From: an uncultured Lachnospiraceae bacterium
GTDB lineage: Bacteria; Bacillota; Clostridia; Lachnospirales; Lachnospiraceae
Reading direction: 5' to 3'
Assembly: GCA_902489645.1 (NCBI GenBank)
Contig: CABUAW010000033.1
Coordinates: 1 to 29,141 of the forward strand
DNA: 29,141 bases
The notes beneath the pieces are model-generated. The model did no database searches, had not been told where the DNA came from, and saw only the letters and a list, made by a program, of their open reading frames with translations. Positions 21,676 through 29,141 of this stretch are shown piece after piece. Position 1 is the first letter of the stretch. Each line of letters starts with the position of its first letter. The translations under genes were made by a program, and so were the position numbers.

Positions 21676-21702
21676 AAGGTCCGGTCCAAAGGGCCGGACC
21701 TT
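21676..21702 (+). other. Hairpin between gap and pgk (stabiliser or partial terminator)
   Basis: A 12-bp GC-rich stem (21676-21687 with 21691-21702, one U-G pair) and an AAA loop, followed by TTATTTATATTATAAT and not a clean T-run. It may shield the 3' end of gap mRNA or stop part of the transcripts. No well-formed promoter for pgk follows, so some readthrough is expected. Confidence 0.75.
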
Positions 21703-21732
21703 ATTTATATTATAATAATGGAGGCGATAATC

Positions 21733-22941
21733 ATGGGATTAAACAAAAAATCTGTAGATGATATTAATGTAAAAGGTAAACGCGTGCTTTGCCGCTGCGA
21801 TTTTAATGTGCCTTTAAAGGATGGCGTAATTACAGATACGAACCGTCTGACAGCGGCGCTCCCTACAATTAAGAAATTAATAAACGATGGCGGAAAGGTT
21901 ATTTTATGTTCCCATCTTGGGAAACCAAAGGGAGAACCGAAACCGGAGCTTTCTCTGGCGCCTGTGGCTGTAAAGCTTACCGAATTGCTTGGACAGGAAG
22001 TAAAATTTGCGGCGGATAACGAAGTTGTCGGACCAAATGCCAAAGCGGCTGTAGAGGCTATGAAAGACGGCGATGTGATTTTACTTGAAAATACCCGTTA
22101 TCGTATAGAGGAAACAAAGAACGGCGAAGCTTTCAGCAAAGAGCTGGCTTCAATCTGCGATGTCTTTGTAAATGATGCTTTTGGCACGGCTCACCGGGCG
22201 CACTGCTCCAATGTGGGTGTGACTGAATATGTAGAGACAAGCGCAGTCGGTTATCTGATGCAGAAGGAAATTGATTTCCTCGGCAATGCGGTCAATCATC
22301 CGGTGCGTCCGTTTGTTGCTATCCTTGGCGGCGCTAAAGTGGCAGACAAATTAAATGTTATCTCCAACCTTCTGGAAAAGTGCGATACACTGATTATCGG
22401 CGGTGGTATGGCTTATACCTTCCTTAAAGCAAAGGGATATGAAATCGGCACATCCCTGGTGGATGATTCCAAACTGGATTACTGTAAAGAAATGATGGAA
22501 AAGGCTGAGAAGCTCGGCAAAAATCTTTATCTTCCAATTGATACGACCATTGCTAAGGATTTCCCAAATCCAATTGACGCTGAAATCCCTGTGACCGTCG
22601 TACCTTCGGATGCGATTCCGGCCGATATGATGGGCTTGGATATCGGTACGGCTACCGCTGAAAAATATGCAGAAGCGGTTAAAACAGCGAAAACCGTTGT
22701 ATGGAACGGACCGATGGGTGTGTTTGAAAATCCAATCCTTGCCAAAGGTACGATTGCCGTGGCTAAGGCGCTGGCTGAAACAGATGCAACCACTATTATC
22801 GGCGGCGGAGATTCCGCAGCAGCTGTAAACCAGCTTGGATTTGGTGACAAGATGACCCATATTTCCACCGGCGGCGGCGCTTCCCTTGAATTCCTTGAAG
22901 GCAAGGACTTACCAGGTGTTGTTGCGGCAGACGATAAATAA
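21733..22941 (+). CDS. pgk: Phosphoglycerate kinase
   Basis: It makes ATP by transferring the acyl phosphate of 1,3-bisphosphoglycerate to ADP. The protein is 402 residues. Family marks are RCDFNVPLKDG, TNRLTAALPTI, SHLGKPKG, FGTAHRAHCSN, the hinge region and GGGDSAAAV near the C-terminus. The ATG at 21733 is chosen because GGAGG (21720-21724) lies 8 nt upstream; an earlier ATG at 21718 overlaps that site. tpiA starts 16 nt after the stop. Confidence 0.98.
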   Translation: MGLNKKSVDDINVKGKRVLCRCDFNVPLKDGVITDTNRLTAALPTIKKLINDGGKVILCSHLGKPKGEPKPELSLAPVAVKLTELLGQEVKFAADNEVVGPNAKAAVEAMKDGDVILLENTRYRIEETKNGEAFSKELASICDVFVNDAFGTAHRAHCSNVGVTEYVETSAVGYLMQKEIDFLGNAVNHPVRPFVAILGGAKVADKLNVISNLLEKCDTLIIGGGMAYTFLKAKGYEIGTSLVDDSKLDYCKEMMEKAEKLGKNLYLPIDTTIAKDFPNPIDAEIPVTVVPSDAIPADMMGLDIGTATAEKYAEAVKTAKTVVWNGPMGVFENPILAKGTIAVAKALAETDATTIIGGGDSAAAVNQLGFGDKMTHISTGGGASLEFLEGKDLPGVVAADDK

Positions 22942-22957
22942 GAGAGGAATAGAAATC

Positions 22958-23704
22958 ATGCGTAGAAAAATAGTTGCAGGAAACTGGAAAATGAATATGA
23001 CACCGTCCCAGGCGGTCGCTTTAATCGAAGAATTAAAACCGCTTGTTGTCAGTGAGGATGTGGACGTAGTATTCTGTGTTCCGGCCATTGATATTATCCC
23101 GGCGGTGGAGGCCGTAAAGGGAACCAATATCCATATTGGCGCCGAGAATATGTATTTTGAAGAAAAGGGCGCTTTTACCGGTGAAATTGCACCGGATATG
23201 CTTACGGATGCCGGCGTTGAATATGTGATTATCGGTCATTCCGAGCGCCGTGAATATTTTGCAGAAACCAATGAGACAGTGAATAAAAAAGTATTAAAGG
23301 CTTTTGAACATGGTTTGACGCCGATTATCTGCTGTGGGGAATCCCTCACCCAGAGAGAACAGGGCATTACTATTGACTGGATTCGTCAGCAGATTAAGAT
23401 TGCTTTCCTGAATGTTACGGCCGGGCAGGCAGCAAAAGCTGTTATCGCTTATGAGCCAATCTGGGCGATTGGAACCGGCAAAGTAGCTACGACTGAACAG
23501 GCTCAGGAAGTTTGTTCGGCTATCCGTGCATGTATTCGGGAGCTTTATGGCAATGATACGGCAGAAGCTGTTCGTATTCAGTACGGCGGCAGCGTATCTG
23601 CAGCCAGCGCTCCGGAGCTTTTTGCCCAGGCCGATATTGACGGCGGACTTGTCGGCGGCGCCAGCCTTAAAAAAGATTTTGGGGCTATTGTCAATTATAA
23701 ATAA
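22958..23704 (+). CDS. tpiA: Triosephosphate isomerase
   Basis: It interconverts dihydroxyacetone phosphate and glyceraldehyde 3-phosphate. The protein is 248 residues with catalytic Lys11 (GNWKMN), His94 (IGHSERRE) and Glu166 (AYEPIWAIGTG), and the phosphate-binding YGGSV and GGLVGGASL loops. The start has GAGAGGAA upstream; an in-frame ATG inside pgk (22886) would add 24 unrelated residues. It is the last gene of the gap-pgk-tpiA operon and is followed by a strong terminator. Confidence 0.98.
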   Translation: MRRKIVAGNWKMNMTPSQAVALIEELKPLVVSEDVDVVFCVPAIDIIPAVEAVKGTNIHIGAENMYFEEKGAFTGEIAPDMLTDAGVEYVIIGHSERREYFAETNETVNKKVLKAFEHGLTPIICCGESLTQREQGITIDWIRQQIKIAFLNVTAGQAAKAVIAYEPIWAIGTGKVATTEQAQEVCSAIRACIRELYGNDTAEAVRIQYGGSVSAASAPELFAQADIDGGLVGGASLKKDFGAIVNYK

Positions 23705-23728
23705 AAGATGATTTGTCGATGAATTGGT

Positions 23729-23762
23729 CCGGCTATAATCTGTTTATAGCCGGGCTTTTTTT
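23729..23762 (+). terminator. Terminator of the gap-pgk-tpiA operon
   Basis: A perfect 10-bp stem (CCGGCTATAA at 23729-23738 with TTATAGCCGG at 23744-23753), a 5-nt loop and seven T (23756-23762). It cleanly separates glycolysis genes from the metal cassette. Confidence 0.92.
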
Positions 23763-23821
23763 GTCCCGTGATGCGGAATTTGGATGACTTAATATTTTTT
23801 ACTAAAATTTTGAAAAAGGTA

Positions 23822-23849
23822 TTGACTATTTGCACATAAGGCATATAAT
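23822..23849 (+). promoter_or_regulatory. Promoter of the metal-efflux cassette
   Basis: TTGACT (23822-23827), a 16-nt spacer and a perfect TATAAT (23844-23849). The predicted start (about 23856) falls on the inverted repeat at 23856-23875. Confidence 0.75.
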
Positions 23850-23855
23850 ATAAAT

Positions 23856-23875
23856 ATATGAACAATTAATCATAT
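23856..23875. promoter_or_regulatory. Candidate ArsR/SmtB-type metal-responsive operator
   Basis: An imperfect inverted repeat: ATATGAACAA and TTAATCATAT, agreeing at 8 of 10 half-site positions. It resembles the TGAACA..TTCA-like 12-2-12 operators of SmtB/CzrA-type repressors in composition and spacing (from memory of the family). It overlaps the predicted start site, a repression position. No arsR/smtB gene is in the window. Confidence 0.5.
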
Positions 23876-23902
23876 GAATTTATTTTTAAGGAGAGATATA
23901 TT

Positions 23903-24121
23903 ATGAAAAAGAAATTTAAATTAATCGATTTGGATTGTGCCAATTGTGCAGCGAAGATGGAAGATGCCATCAAAAAGATAGATGGCGTGGAAGATGCCAA
24001 TGTAAGTTTTATGACACAGAAGATGACAATTGTGGCAGAAGAAGACCAGTTTGACCGGATTATGAAAGAAGTTGTCAAAGTATGTAATAAAGTTGAGCCG
24101 GACTGCCAGATTGTATTATAA
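23903..24121 (+). CDS. Stand-alone heavy-metal-associated (HMA) domain protein
   Basis: This 72-residue protein is a single ferredoxin-like HMA domain with the metal-binding motif DLDCANCAAKME (Cys12, Cys15). The 'DCANC' form is that of the N-terminal domain of Zn/Cd/Pb ATPases (ZntA/CadA), not the MxCxxC form common in copper chaperones. It sits 12 nt before an ATPase that lacks such a domain, so it most likely serves as a separate metal-binding partner for it. AAGGAGAG precedes the ATG. It is the first gene of a two-gene operon with its own promoter and operator. Confidence 0.88.
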   Translation: MKKKFKLIDLDCANCAAKMEDAIKKIDGVEDANVSFMTQKMTIVAEEDQFDRIMKEVVKVCNKVEPDCQIVL

Positions 24122-24133
24122 TGGAGGCCGAAT

Positions 24134-26002
24134 ATGACGAAAAAACAAAAAAATATGCTGGCCCGTATTATTGTGGCCGCCGTACTTTTTGTGCCGCTTT
24201 TCGTTGCTGAACATATGGGGAAGCTTGCCTTTAGCTCTGAACTGCCGGTAAGCTTCCTTTTGTATCTCATTGCCTATGTCATTGTGGGATGGGATATTGT
24301 TTATAAAGCGGTGCGTAATATTTCCCACGGACAGGTTTTTGATGAAAATTTTCTTATGTGTGTGGCCACCTTTGGGGCGTTTGGCGTGAAAGAATATGAA
24401 GAGGCCGTGGCCGTTATGCTTTTCTATCAGGTCGGAGAGCTGTTCCAGAATTATGCGGTAAACCGTTCCAGACAGTCAATTACGGAATTGATGGATATTT
24501 GTCCGGAATATGCCAATATTGAAGAAGATGGCGAATTAAAGGAAGTGGACCCGGATGATGTAGAAGTCGGTGACATTATAGTTGTTAAACCGGGCGAGCG
24601 AATTCCTTTGGATGGGATTGTAACCGCCGGAAGCTCCTTTGTGGATACATCGGCATTGACAGGCGAGTCCGTTCCGCGTCAGGTTGGCGAAGGCTCGGAA
24701 ATTATCAGCGGCTGTGTCAATGGCAGCGGACTTTTAAAGGTACGGGTAACAAAAGAATTTGATGATTCCACTGTGGCGAAGATTCTTGAATTGGTGGAAA
24801 ATGCCAGCAGTAAAAAAGCGAAGGTTGAAAACTTTATTACAAAATTTGCACGATACTATACGCCGATTGTCGTTGTGGCCGCGGTTGTTCTGGCGATTGT
24901 TCCGCCGTTGGTCCTTGGCGGCGGCTGGAGTGATTGGATGCTGCGGGCCTGCAGCTTTCTTGTTATTTCCTGTCCATGCGCCCTTGTTATTTCAGTGCCT
25001 CTCGGTTTCTTCGGCGGCATTGGAGCCGCTTCGAAGGTGGGCGTTCTTGTCAAAGGAAGCAACTATCTGGAAGCATTGGCCCAGATGGAGACCATTGTTT
25101 TTGACAAAACCGGAACTCTGACGAAGGGAGAATTTACTGTCACAGGAATTTATCCGAAGGCCGTGACGGAAGAGGAACTTCTTGAGATGGCGGCATTGGC
25201 GGAAAGCTATTCCGAACATCCGATTGCCAATGCGGTCAAAGAAGCCTTCGGCGGCAGCTTGTCGATGGAACGGGTGGCCGATACGGAGGAAATTGCGGGC
25301 CACGGTATTCGGGCAAAAATTGACGGGAAGGTCGTTTTGGCCGGAAATGCCAAATTGATGAAATCGGAGCATATTGTATATGAGGCCAATTACGAAACCG
25401 GAACAGTGATTTATGTGGCTGTGGACGGAAAATATGCGGGCTCCATTGTCATTGCCGACCGGGTAAAACCGGAAGCGAAGGAGGCTCTGGCGGCGTTAAA
25501 AGCCAGCGGTGTCCGCCAGACGGTTATGCTGACCGGGGATAAAGCTGAGGTTGGCGAGGCTGTGGCCAAAGCGCTTGGTATCGATACCGTTTATGCGGAT
25601 TTACTTCCGGCGGATAAGGTTTCTAAGGTGGAAGAGCTTTTGAAGGGACTTTCTGAAAAAGAGAAACTGGCCTTTGTCGGCGACGGTATCAATGATGCGC
25701 CGGTTTTGTCCAGAGCGGATATTGGCATTGCTATGGGAAGTATGGGTTCAGATGCGGCCATCGAAGCGGCCGATATTGTCCTGATGGATGATAATCCGTT
25801 AAAAATTGCGTCAGTTATTCGAATTGCCCGCTATACTTTGAGAATTGTCACACAAAATATTGTATTTGCTCTGGCTGTAAAGCTGTTGATTCTTGTTTTG
25901 GGCGCTATGGGTATTGCCAATATGTGGGCGGCCGTATTTGCCGATGTGGGTGTTGCCGTTATTGCTATTTTGAATTCTATGCGGGTAATGAAAATGAAAT
26001 AA
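24134..26002 (+). CDS. P1B-2 type heavy-metal ATPase (Zn/Cd/Pb efflux)
   Basis: This P-type ATPase exports divalent soft metals across the membrane. The 622-residue protein has TGES (176-179) in the actuator domain, the metal-site motif CPC (280-282), the phosphorylated Asp324 in DKTGTLT, SEHP (360-363) in the nucleotide domain and GDGINDAP (516-523). In the last membrane helices Lys583 and Asp604 are 21 residues apart, as in ZntA, which supports Zn/Cd/Pb rather than Cu specificity. The N-terminus has no HMA domain; that function is encoded by the separate gene just upstream. A GGAGG lies before the ATG. A hairpin follows the gene. Confidence 0.93.
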   Translation: MTKKQKNMLARIIVAAVLFVPLFVAEHMGKLAFSSELPVSFLLYLIAYVIVGWDIVYKAVRNISHGQVFDENFLMCVATFGAFGVKEYEEAVAVMLFYQVGELFQNYAVNRSRQSITELMDICPEYANIEEDGELKEVDPDDVEVGDIIVVKPGERIPLDGIVTAGSSFVDTSALTGESVPRQVGEGSEIISGCVNGSGLLKVRVTKEFDDSTVAKILELVENASSKKAKVENFITKFARYYTPIVVVAAVVLAIVPPLVLGGGWSDWMLRACSFLVISCPCALVISVPLGFFGGIGAASKVGVLVKGSNYLEALAQMETIVFDKTGTLTKGEFTVTGIYPKAVTEEELLEMAALAESYSEHPIANAVKEAFGGSLSMERVADTEEIAGHGIRAKIDGKVVLAGNAKLMKSEHIVYEANYETGTVIYVAVDGKYAGSIVIADRVKPEAKEALAALKASGVRQTVMLTGDKAEVGEAVAKALGIDTVYADLLPADKVSKVEELLKGLSEKEKLAFVGDGINDAPVLSRADIGIAMGSMGSDAAIEAADIVLMDDNPLKIASVIRIARYTLRIVTQNIVFALAVKLLILVLGAMGIANMWAAVFADVGVAVIAILNSMRVMKMK

Positions 26003-26007
26003 ATCAT

Positions 26008-26035
26008 AAAGGCCTTGTAATTTTGCAGGGCCTTT
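26008..26035 (+). terminator. Hairpin after the ATPase gene, probable weak terminator
   Basis: A 10-bp stem (AAAGGCCTTG at 26008-26017 with CAGGGCCTTT at 26026-26035, one U-G pair) and an 8-nt loop. Only TTTGGTAAT follows, so the T-tract is poor. Confidence 0.55.
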
Positions 26036-26062
26036 GGTAATATAAGGGTGCTGAATAGAAAA

Positions 26063-26090
26063 TTGGCAACAATAAATAATATATTATTAT
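26063..26090 (+). promoter_or_regulatory. Possible promoter of gpmI
   Basis: TTGGCA (26063-26068), a 16-nt spacer and TATTAT (26085-26090), about 24 nt before the gpmI start. The AT-rich region contains other -10-like words, so exact placement is uncertain. Confidence 0.5.
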
Positions 26091-26113
26091 TTAGAAAGAA
26101 ATAGGTGAAAAAT

Positions 26114-27652
26114 ATGAGTAAAAAACCAACAGTGTTAATGATTCTCGACGGATATGGTTTGAGGGATAAAGCGGAAGGAAATGCGGCAGTGGAGGCGAAC
26201 AGCCCGGTACTCGATGGTCTTAAAAGGGATTATCCTTTTGTTAAAGGCTATGCCAGCGGTATGGCCGTGGGTCTCCCGGAAGGTCAGATGGGCAACTCTG
26301 AGGTGGGGCATCTGAATATCGGCGCCGGACGTATTGTCTATCAGGAATTAACCCGAATCACAAAGGAGATTCAGGATGGCGATTTCTTTAAAAACGAAGC
26401 GCTCCTTGCCGCAGTAAAAAATTGTCAGGAAAATGATTCGGCCCTTCATTTATATGGTCTGTTATCGGACGGCGGTGTTCACAGCCACAATACCCATTTA
26501 TATGGCCTTTTGGAGCTGGCGAAACGGGAAGGACTGAAAAAGGTATATGTTCATTGCTTTTTGGACGGACGCGATACGCCTCCGGCATCAGGAAAAGATT
26601 TTGTGGCGGAGCTGGAAGAAAAGATGAAGGAACTTGGCGTCGGCGAAATCGCATCTGTTTCCGGCCGCTATTATGCCATGGACAGAGATAACCGCTGGGA
26701 GCGGGTACAGAAGGCTTACGACGCCATTCGACGCGGCGTTGGGGAGACGGCCGAAGATGCGGTACAGGCTGTGGCGGATTCCTATGCGAAGGAAGTTACG
26801 GATGAATTCATGCTCCCGACAGTCATTGTAAAAGATGGTGCGCCGGTGGCGGCGGTTAAGGATAAGGATTCCGTTATTTTCTTTAATTTCCGTCCGGACC
26901 GGGCCAGAGAATTGACCCGGGCTTTCTGTGCCGATGATTTTACAGGCTTTGACCGTGGAAAACGGGCGGATATTGTGTATGTCTGCTTTACGGAATATGA
27001 TGTGACAATTCCTAATAAATGGATTGCATTTCATAAAGTATCGATTGACGAGACCTTTGGCGAGTATCTGGCGGAGCATGGTAAGACCCAGGCCCGTATT
27101 GCGGAGACGGAAAAATATGCCCATGTAACCTTTTTCTTTAATGGCGGAGTAGAGGCTCCAAATCCGGGCGAAGACCGTATTCTTGTCAATTCTCCGAAGG
27201 TAGCCACCTACGATTTACAGCCGGAGATGAGCGCCTATGAAGTGTGCGACCGCCTTGTGGAGGCCATTCATTCCGGAAAATATGATGTCATCATCATTAA
27301 TTTTGCCAACCCGGATATGGTTGGACATACGGGTGTGGAAAGCGCGGCGATTAAAGCGGTTGAAGCAGTGGACGCCTGTGTCGGAAGGGCGGTAGAAGCG
27401 CTTAAAGAAGAGGACGGCGTTATGTTCATCTGCGCCGACCATGGAAACTGTGAACAGTTGATTGATGAGGAGACGGGAGAACCATTCACAGCACATACGA
27501 CAAATCCGGTGCCGTTTATTCTGGTTAATGCAGACCCTTCTTATACTCTTCGTGACGGCGGTTGTCTGGCCGACATCGTTCCTACATTGATTGACCTGAT
27601 GGGAATGGAACAGCCAAAAGAAATGACAGGAAAATCCTTATTGATTAAATAG
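26114..27652 (+). CDS. gpmI: Cofactor-independent phosphoglycerate mutase
   Basis: It converts 3-phosphoglycerate to 2-phosphoglycerate using two Mn2+ ions and a phosphoserine intermediate. The protein is 512 residues, of the alkaline-phosphatase superfamily. Asp12 (LDGYG) and Ser62 (MGNSEVGHLNIGAGR) are the metal and catalytic residues; HCFLDGRDTPP, FFNFRPDRARE, FANPDMVGHTG and CADHGNCEQ follow in order. The ATG at 26114 has AGGTG 6 nt upstream; an in-frame GTG at 26105 lies within that site. It is functionally linked to gap-pgk-tpiA but separated from it by the metal cassette. Confidence 0.98.
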   Translation: MSKKPTVLMILDGYGLRDKAEGNAAVEANSPVLDGLKRDYPFVKGYASGMAVGLPEGQMGNSEVGHLNIGAGRIVYQELTRITKEIQDGDFFKNEALLAAVKNCQENDSALHLYGLLSDGGVHSHNTHLYGLLELAKREGLKKVYVHCFLDGRDTPPASGKDFVAELEEKMKELGVGEIASVSGRYYAMDRDNRWERVQKAYDAIRRGVGETAEDAVQAVADSYAKEVTDEFMLPTVIVKDGAPVAAVKDKDSVIFFNFRPDRARELTRAFCADDFTGFDRGKRADIVYVCFTEYDVTIPNKWIAFHKVSIDETFGEYLAEHGKTQARIAETEKYAHVTFFFNGGVEAPNPGEDRILVNSPKVATYDLQPEMSAYEVCDRLVEAIHSGKYDVIIINFANPDMVGHTGVESAAIKAVEAVDACVGRAVEALKEEDGVMFICADHGNCEQLIDEETGEPFTAHTTNPVPFILVNADPSYTLRDGGCLADIVPTLIDLMGMEQPKEMTGKSLLIK

Positions 27653-27675
27653 TTTCAAAAATATATCTTTACTAT

Positions 27676-27704
27676 TTGTCAAAAACATGATAAACTGTTA
27701 TGAG
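27676..27704 (+). promoter_or_regulatory. Possible promoter of secG
   Basis: TTGTCA (27676-27681), a 17-nt spacer and TATGAG (27699-27704), a 4/6 match to TATAAT. No terminator separates gpmI from secG, so readthrough may also supply secG. Confidence 0.4.
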
Positions 27705-27728
27705 TGATTTAGGAGGTGTACCGAGGCG

Positions 27729-27962
27729 ATGCTGAGAACAGTCGTGACCGTCGTTTTTATTGCGATGTGTATTGCGTTAGTTATATTGATTATGCTTCAG
27801 GAGAGCAAGTCCAACGGCCTGACAGGAACTGTCGGCGGTATGGCAGATACTTACTGGGGAAAGAATAAAGGACGTTCTATGGAAGGAAAACTCGTAAAGT
27901 GGACAACCATTTTAGCCGTTGTATTCTTCATTTTAACCGTCGTTTTAAATATGAATTGGTAG
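27729..27962 (+). CDS. secG: Preprotein translocase subunit SecG
   Basis: SecG is the small auxiliary subunit of the SecYEG channel that helps SecA-driven protein export. The 77-residue protein has two membrane helices (about 3-23 and 56-74) with the conserved central loop LIMLQESKSNGLTGTVGG and 'DTYWGKNKGRSMEGKL' between them. AGGAGGTG lies 10 nt before the ATG. The secG-rnr order is typical of Firmicutes, here with a terminator-like hairpin between the two. Confidence 0.95.
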   Translation: MLRTVVTVVFIAMCIALVILIMLQESKSNGLTGTVGGMADTYWGKNKGRSMEGKLVKWTTILAVVFFILTVVLNMNW

Positions 27963-27982
27963 AATAGAATTGATATTTAAGG

Positions 27983-28018
27983 ATAACACTCTTTCTAAAG
28001 GAAGGGTGTTATTTTTTT
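27983..28018 (+). terminator. Terminator between secG and rnr
   Basis: A 13-bp stem (27983-27995 with 28000-28012, two G-U pairs), a TAAA loop and seven T (28012-28018). The rnr ribosome site starts only 3 nt later, so rnr expression needs readthrough or a promoter I cannot see. Confidence 0.85.
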
Positions 28019-28034
28019 GAGAGGAGGTGTGCCG

Positions 28035-29141
28035 ATGCACACAGAAATATATGAAGCACGAAAAGCGATTATTTTAGAATTTATGAAAGATTCCCACTAT
28101 CATCCAATGAAATTAAAGGAAATGTGCAGTATTTTGGGCGTTCCGCGCCGGGAACGGGATGAACTGAAGCTTGTTTTGGACCAGTTGATTTCGGAACGGG
28201 AAATCGATATAGATACAAAGGGACGCTATAAAGCGGCGGACCCGGAGCTTTTGAACGGAACCTTTATCGGTCATTCGAAAGGGTTTGGATTTGTTCATGT
28301 GGAAGGCTGCGAAGATGATTTTTATGTATCGGAGGATAATACACTGGATGCGCTGCACGGCGATACGGTCGCTATTAAAAAAATTGCCGGTGAAGAGCGG
28401 GGCCGCCGGAGTGAGGCTATCATTGTCAAAGTTTTGAACCGGGCCAATGAAACGGTGGTCGGCATTTTTCAGAAAAGTAAAAACTATGGTTTTGTTGTGC
28501 CGGATAATCAGAAAATTGCGAAAGATGTGTTTATTCACAAAAATCATACCATGGGAGCGGTCAACGGCCATAAGGTTGTCGTACGATTGACGCATTTTGG
28601 TAAGAAAAATAAAAATCCGGAGGGGAAAATCATCGAAATTCTCGGACATGTCAATGACCCGGGGGTGGATATCCTTTCAATTGTCAGGGCATATCATCTG
28701 CCGGAACAGTTTCCGGAGGAAGTAATGGAACAGGCGGCGTCGATTCCGGAACAGGTGCAGCCTGCAGAATACGACGGACGCAAGGATATACGAAGCTGGC
28801 CGACAGTGACCATTGACGGCGAGGAAGCAAAGGATTTGGATGACGCCATAACTATACGAAAAAAAACGGATGGACATTATATTCTCGGCGTTCATATTGC
28901 TGATGTGAGCCATTATGTGAAGGAAGGCTCGCCTTTGGATAAGGAGGCTTTGAAACGGGGAACCAGCGTTTATTTGACCGACCGGGTGATTCCTATGCTG
29001 CCCCATAAGCTTTCCAACGGTATCTGTTCATTGAATGTCGGTGTGGACCGTCTGGCCTTGAGCTGTATTATGGAGCTGGATGAAAAAGGAAATATCTTAA
29101 ATCACGAAATTGCAAAGACGATTATTAACGTTGACCGCAGA
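28035..29141 (+). CDS. rnr: Ribonuclease R (3' end cut by window edge)
   Basis: RNase R is a processive 3'-5' exoribonuclease that degrades structured RNA and acts in tmRNA quality control. The first 369 codons are present with no stop. Seen in order: an N-terminal winged-helix domain (about 1-70), two cold-shock-type OB folds (about 72-135 and 140-205, with GFGFVHV and NYGFVVPD), and the start of the RNB catalytic domain with IDGEEAKDLDDA (260-271; acidic residues 261, 267, 269 and 270 bind Mg2+), then VHIADVSHYV and DRVIPMLPHKLSNGICSLN. The S1 domain would lie past the window. A GAGGAGGTG site precedes the ATG at 28035. Confidence 0.96.
   Translation, partial: MHTEIYEARKAIILEFMKDSHYHPMKLKEMCSILGVPRRERDELKLVLDQLISEREIDIDTKGRYKAADPELLNGTFIGHSKGFGFVHVEGCEDDFYVSEDNTLDALHGDTVAIKKIAGEERGRRSEAIIVKVLNRANETVVGIFQKSKNYGFVVPDNQKIAKDVFIHKNHTMGAVNGHKVVVRLTHFGKKNKNPEGKIIEILGHVNDPGVDILSIVRAYHLPEQFPEEVMEQAASIPEQVQPAEYDGRKDIRSWPTVTIDGEEAKDLDDAITIRKKTDGHYILGVHIADVSHYVKEGSPLDKEALKRGTSVYLTDRVIPMLPHKLSNGICSLNVGVDRLALSCIMELDEKGNILNHEIAKTIINVDRR

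Noticed and set aside
1..29141. Mobile element, prophage, toxin-antitoxin, defence or biosynthetic cluster
   Set aside because: Read on both strands, no transposase, integrase, terminal repeats, phage structural genes, restriction or toxin genes were found; gene content is housekeeping throughout.

Overview
The window reads as a piece of core chromosome from a low-to-moderate GC Firmicute, most likely a Lachnospiraceae (Clostridium cluster XIVa) or close relative. The support is strong AGGAGG ribosome sites, TTGACA/TATAAT promoters, a zapA / U32-family / SEDS-PBP neighbourhood, an IscR-NifS-NifU-MnmA cluster, and a glycolytic gap-pgk-tpiA-gpmI-secG-rnr run. The family-level call is inference from gene content; no 16S or other marker is present. 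I see 28 protein genes (two cut by the window edges), one tRNA, and no insertion sequence, phage, CRISPR array or riboswitch. No gene-free stretch exceeds 300 bases.

Left part (1-8.9 kb): a truncated minus-strand gene diverges from an operon of a CmpB/DUF1113-type membrane protein with ruvA and ruvB (Holliday-junction branch migration). Next come zapA with its own promoter and terminator, a large double U32-domain protein (likely RNA hydroxylation), and a translationally coupled SEDS glycosyltransferase / class B penicillin-binding protein pair for cell-wall synthesis.

Middle (8.9-15.5 kb): single genes, each mostly with its own signals: a Nudix hydrolase, a two-domain PPK2 polyphosphate kinase, a signal-less Amidase_3 cell-wall amidase, a minus-strand tRNA-Arg(CCG), a membrane-anchored protein of unknown function with an acidic repeat tail, an RluF-type pseudouridine synthase, and a divergent NAD-dependent DNA ligase.

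Right part (15.5-29.1 kb): an iron-sulfur/tRNA-thiolation operon (iscR-nifS-nifU-mnmA-DUF975) led by an evident IscR operator; a convergent PHP phosphatase (hisK-like); the glycolytic operon gap-pgk-tpiA; an apparently independent metal-efflux cassette (stand-alone HMA protein plus P1B-2 ATPase) with an ArsR/SmtB-like operator, sitting between tpiA and gpmI; then gpmI, secG and the first 369 codons of rnr.

I found no convincing undescribed system. The points most worth a second look are the divergent LigA, the SEDS/PBP pair with unusual N-termini, the split HMA/ATPase cassette with its operator, the unknown membrane protein, the almost leaderless tRNA promoter, and a terminator buried inside a convergent coding sequence.
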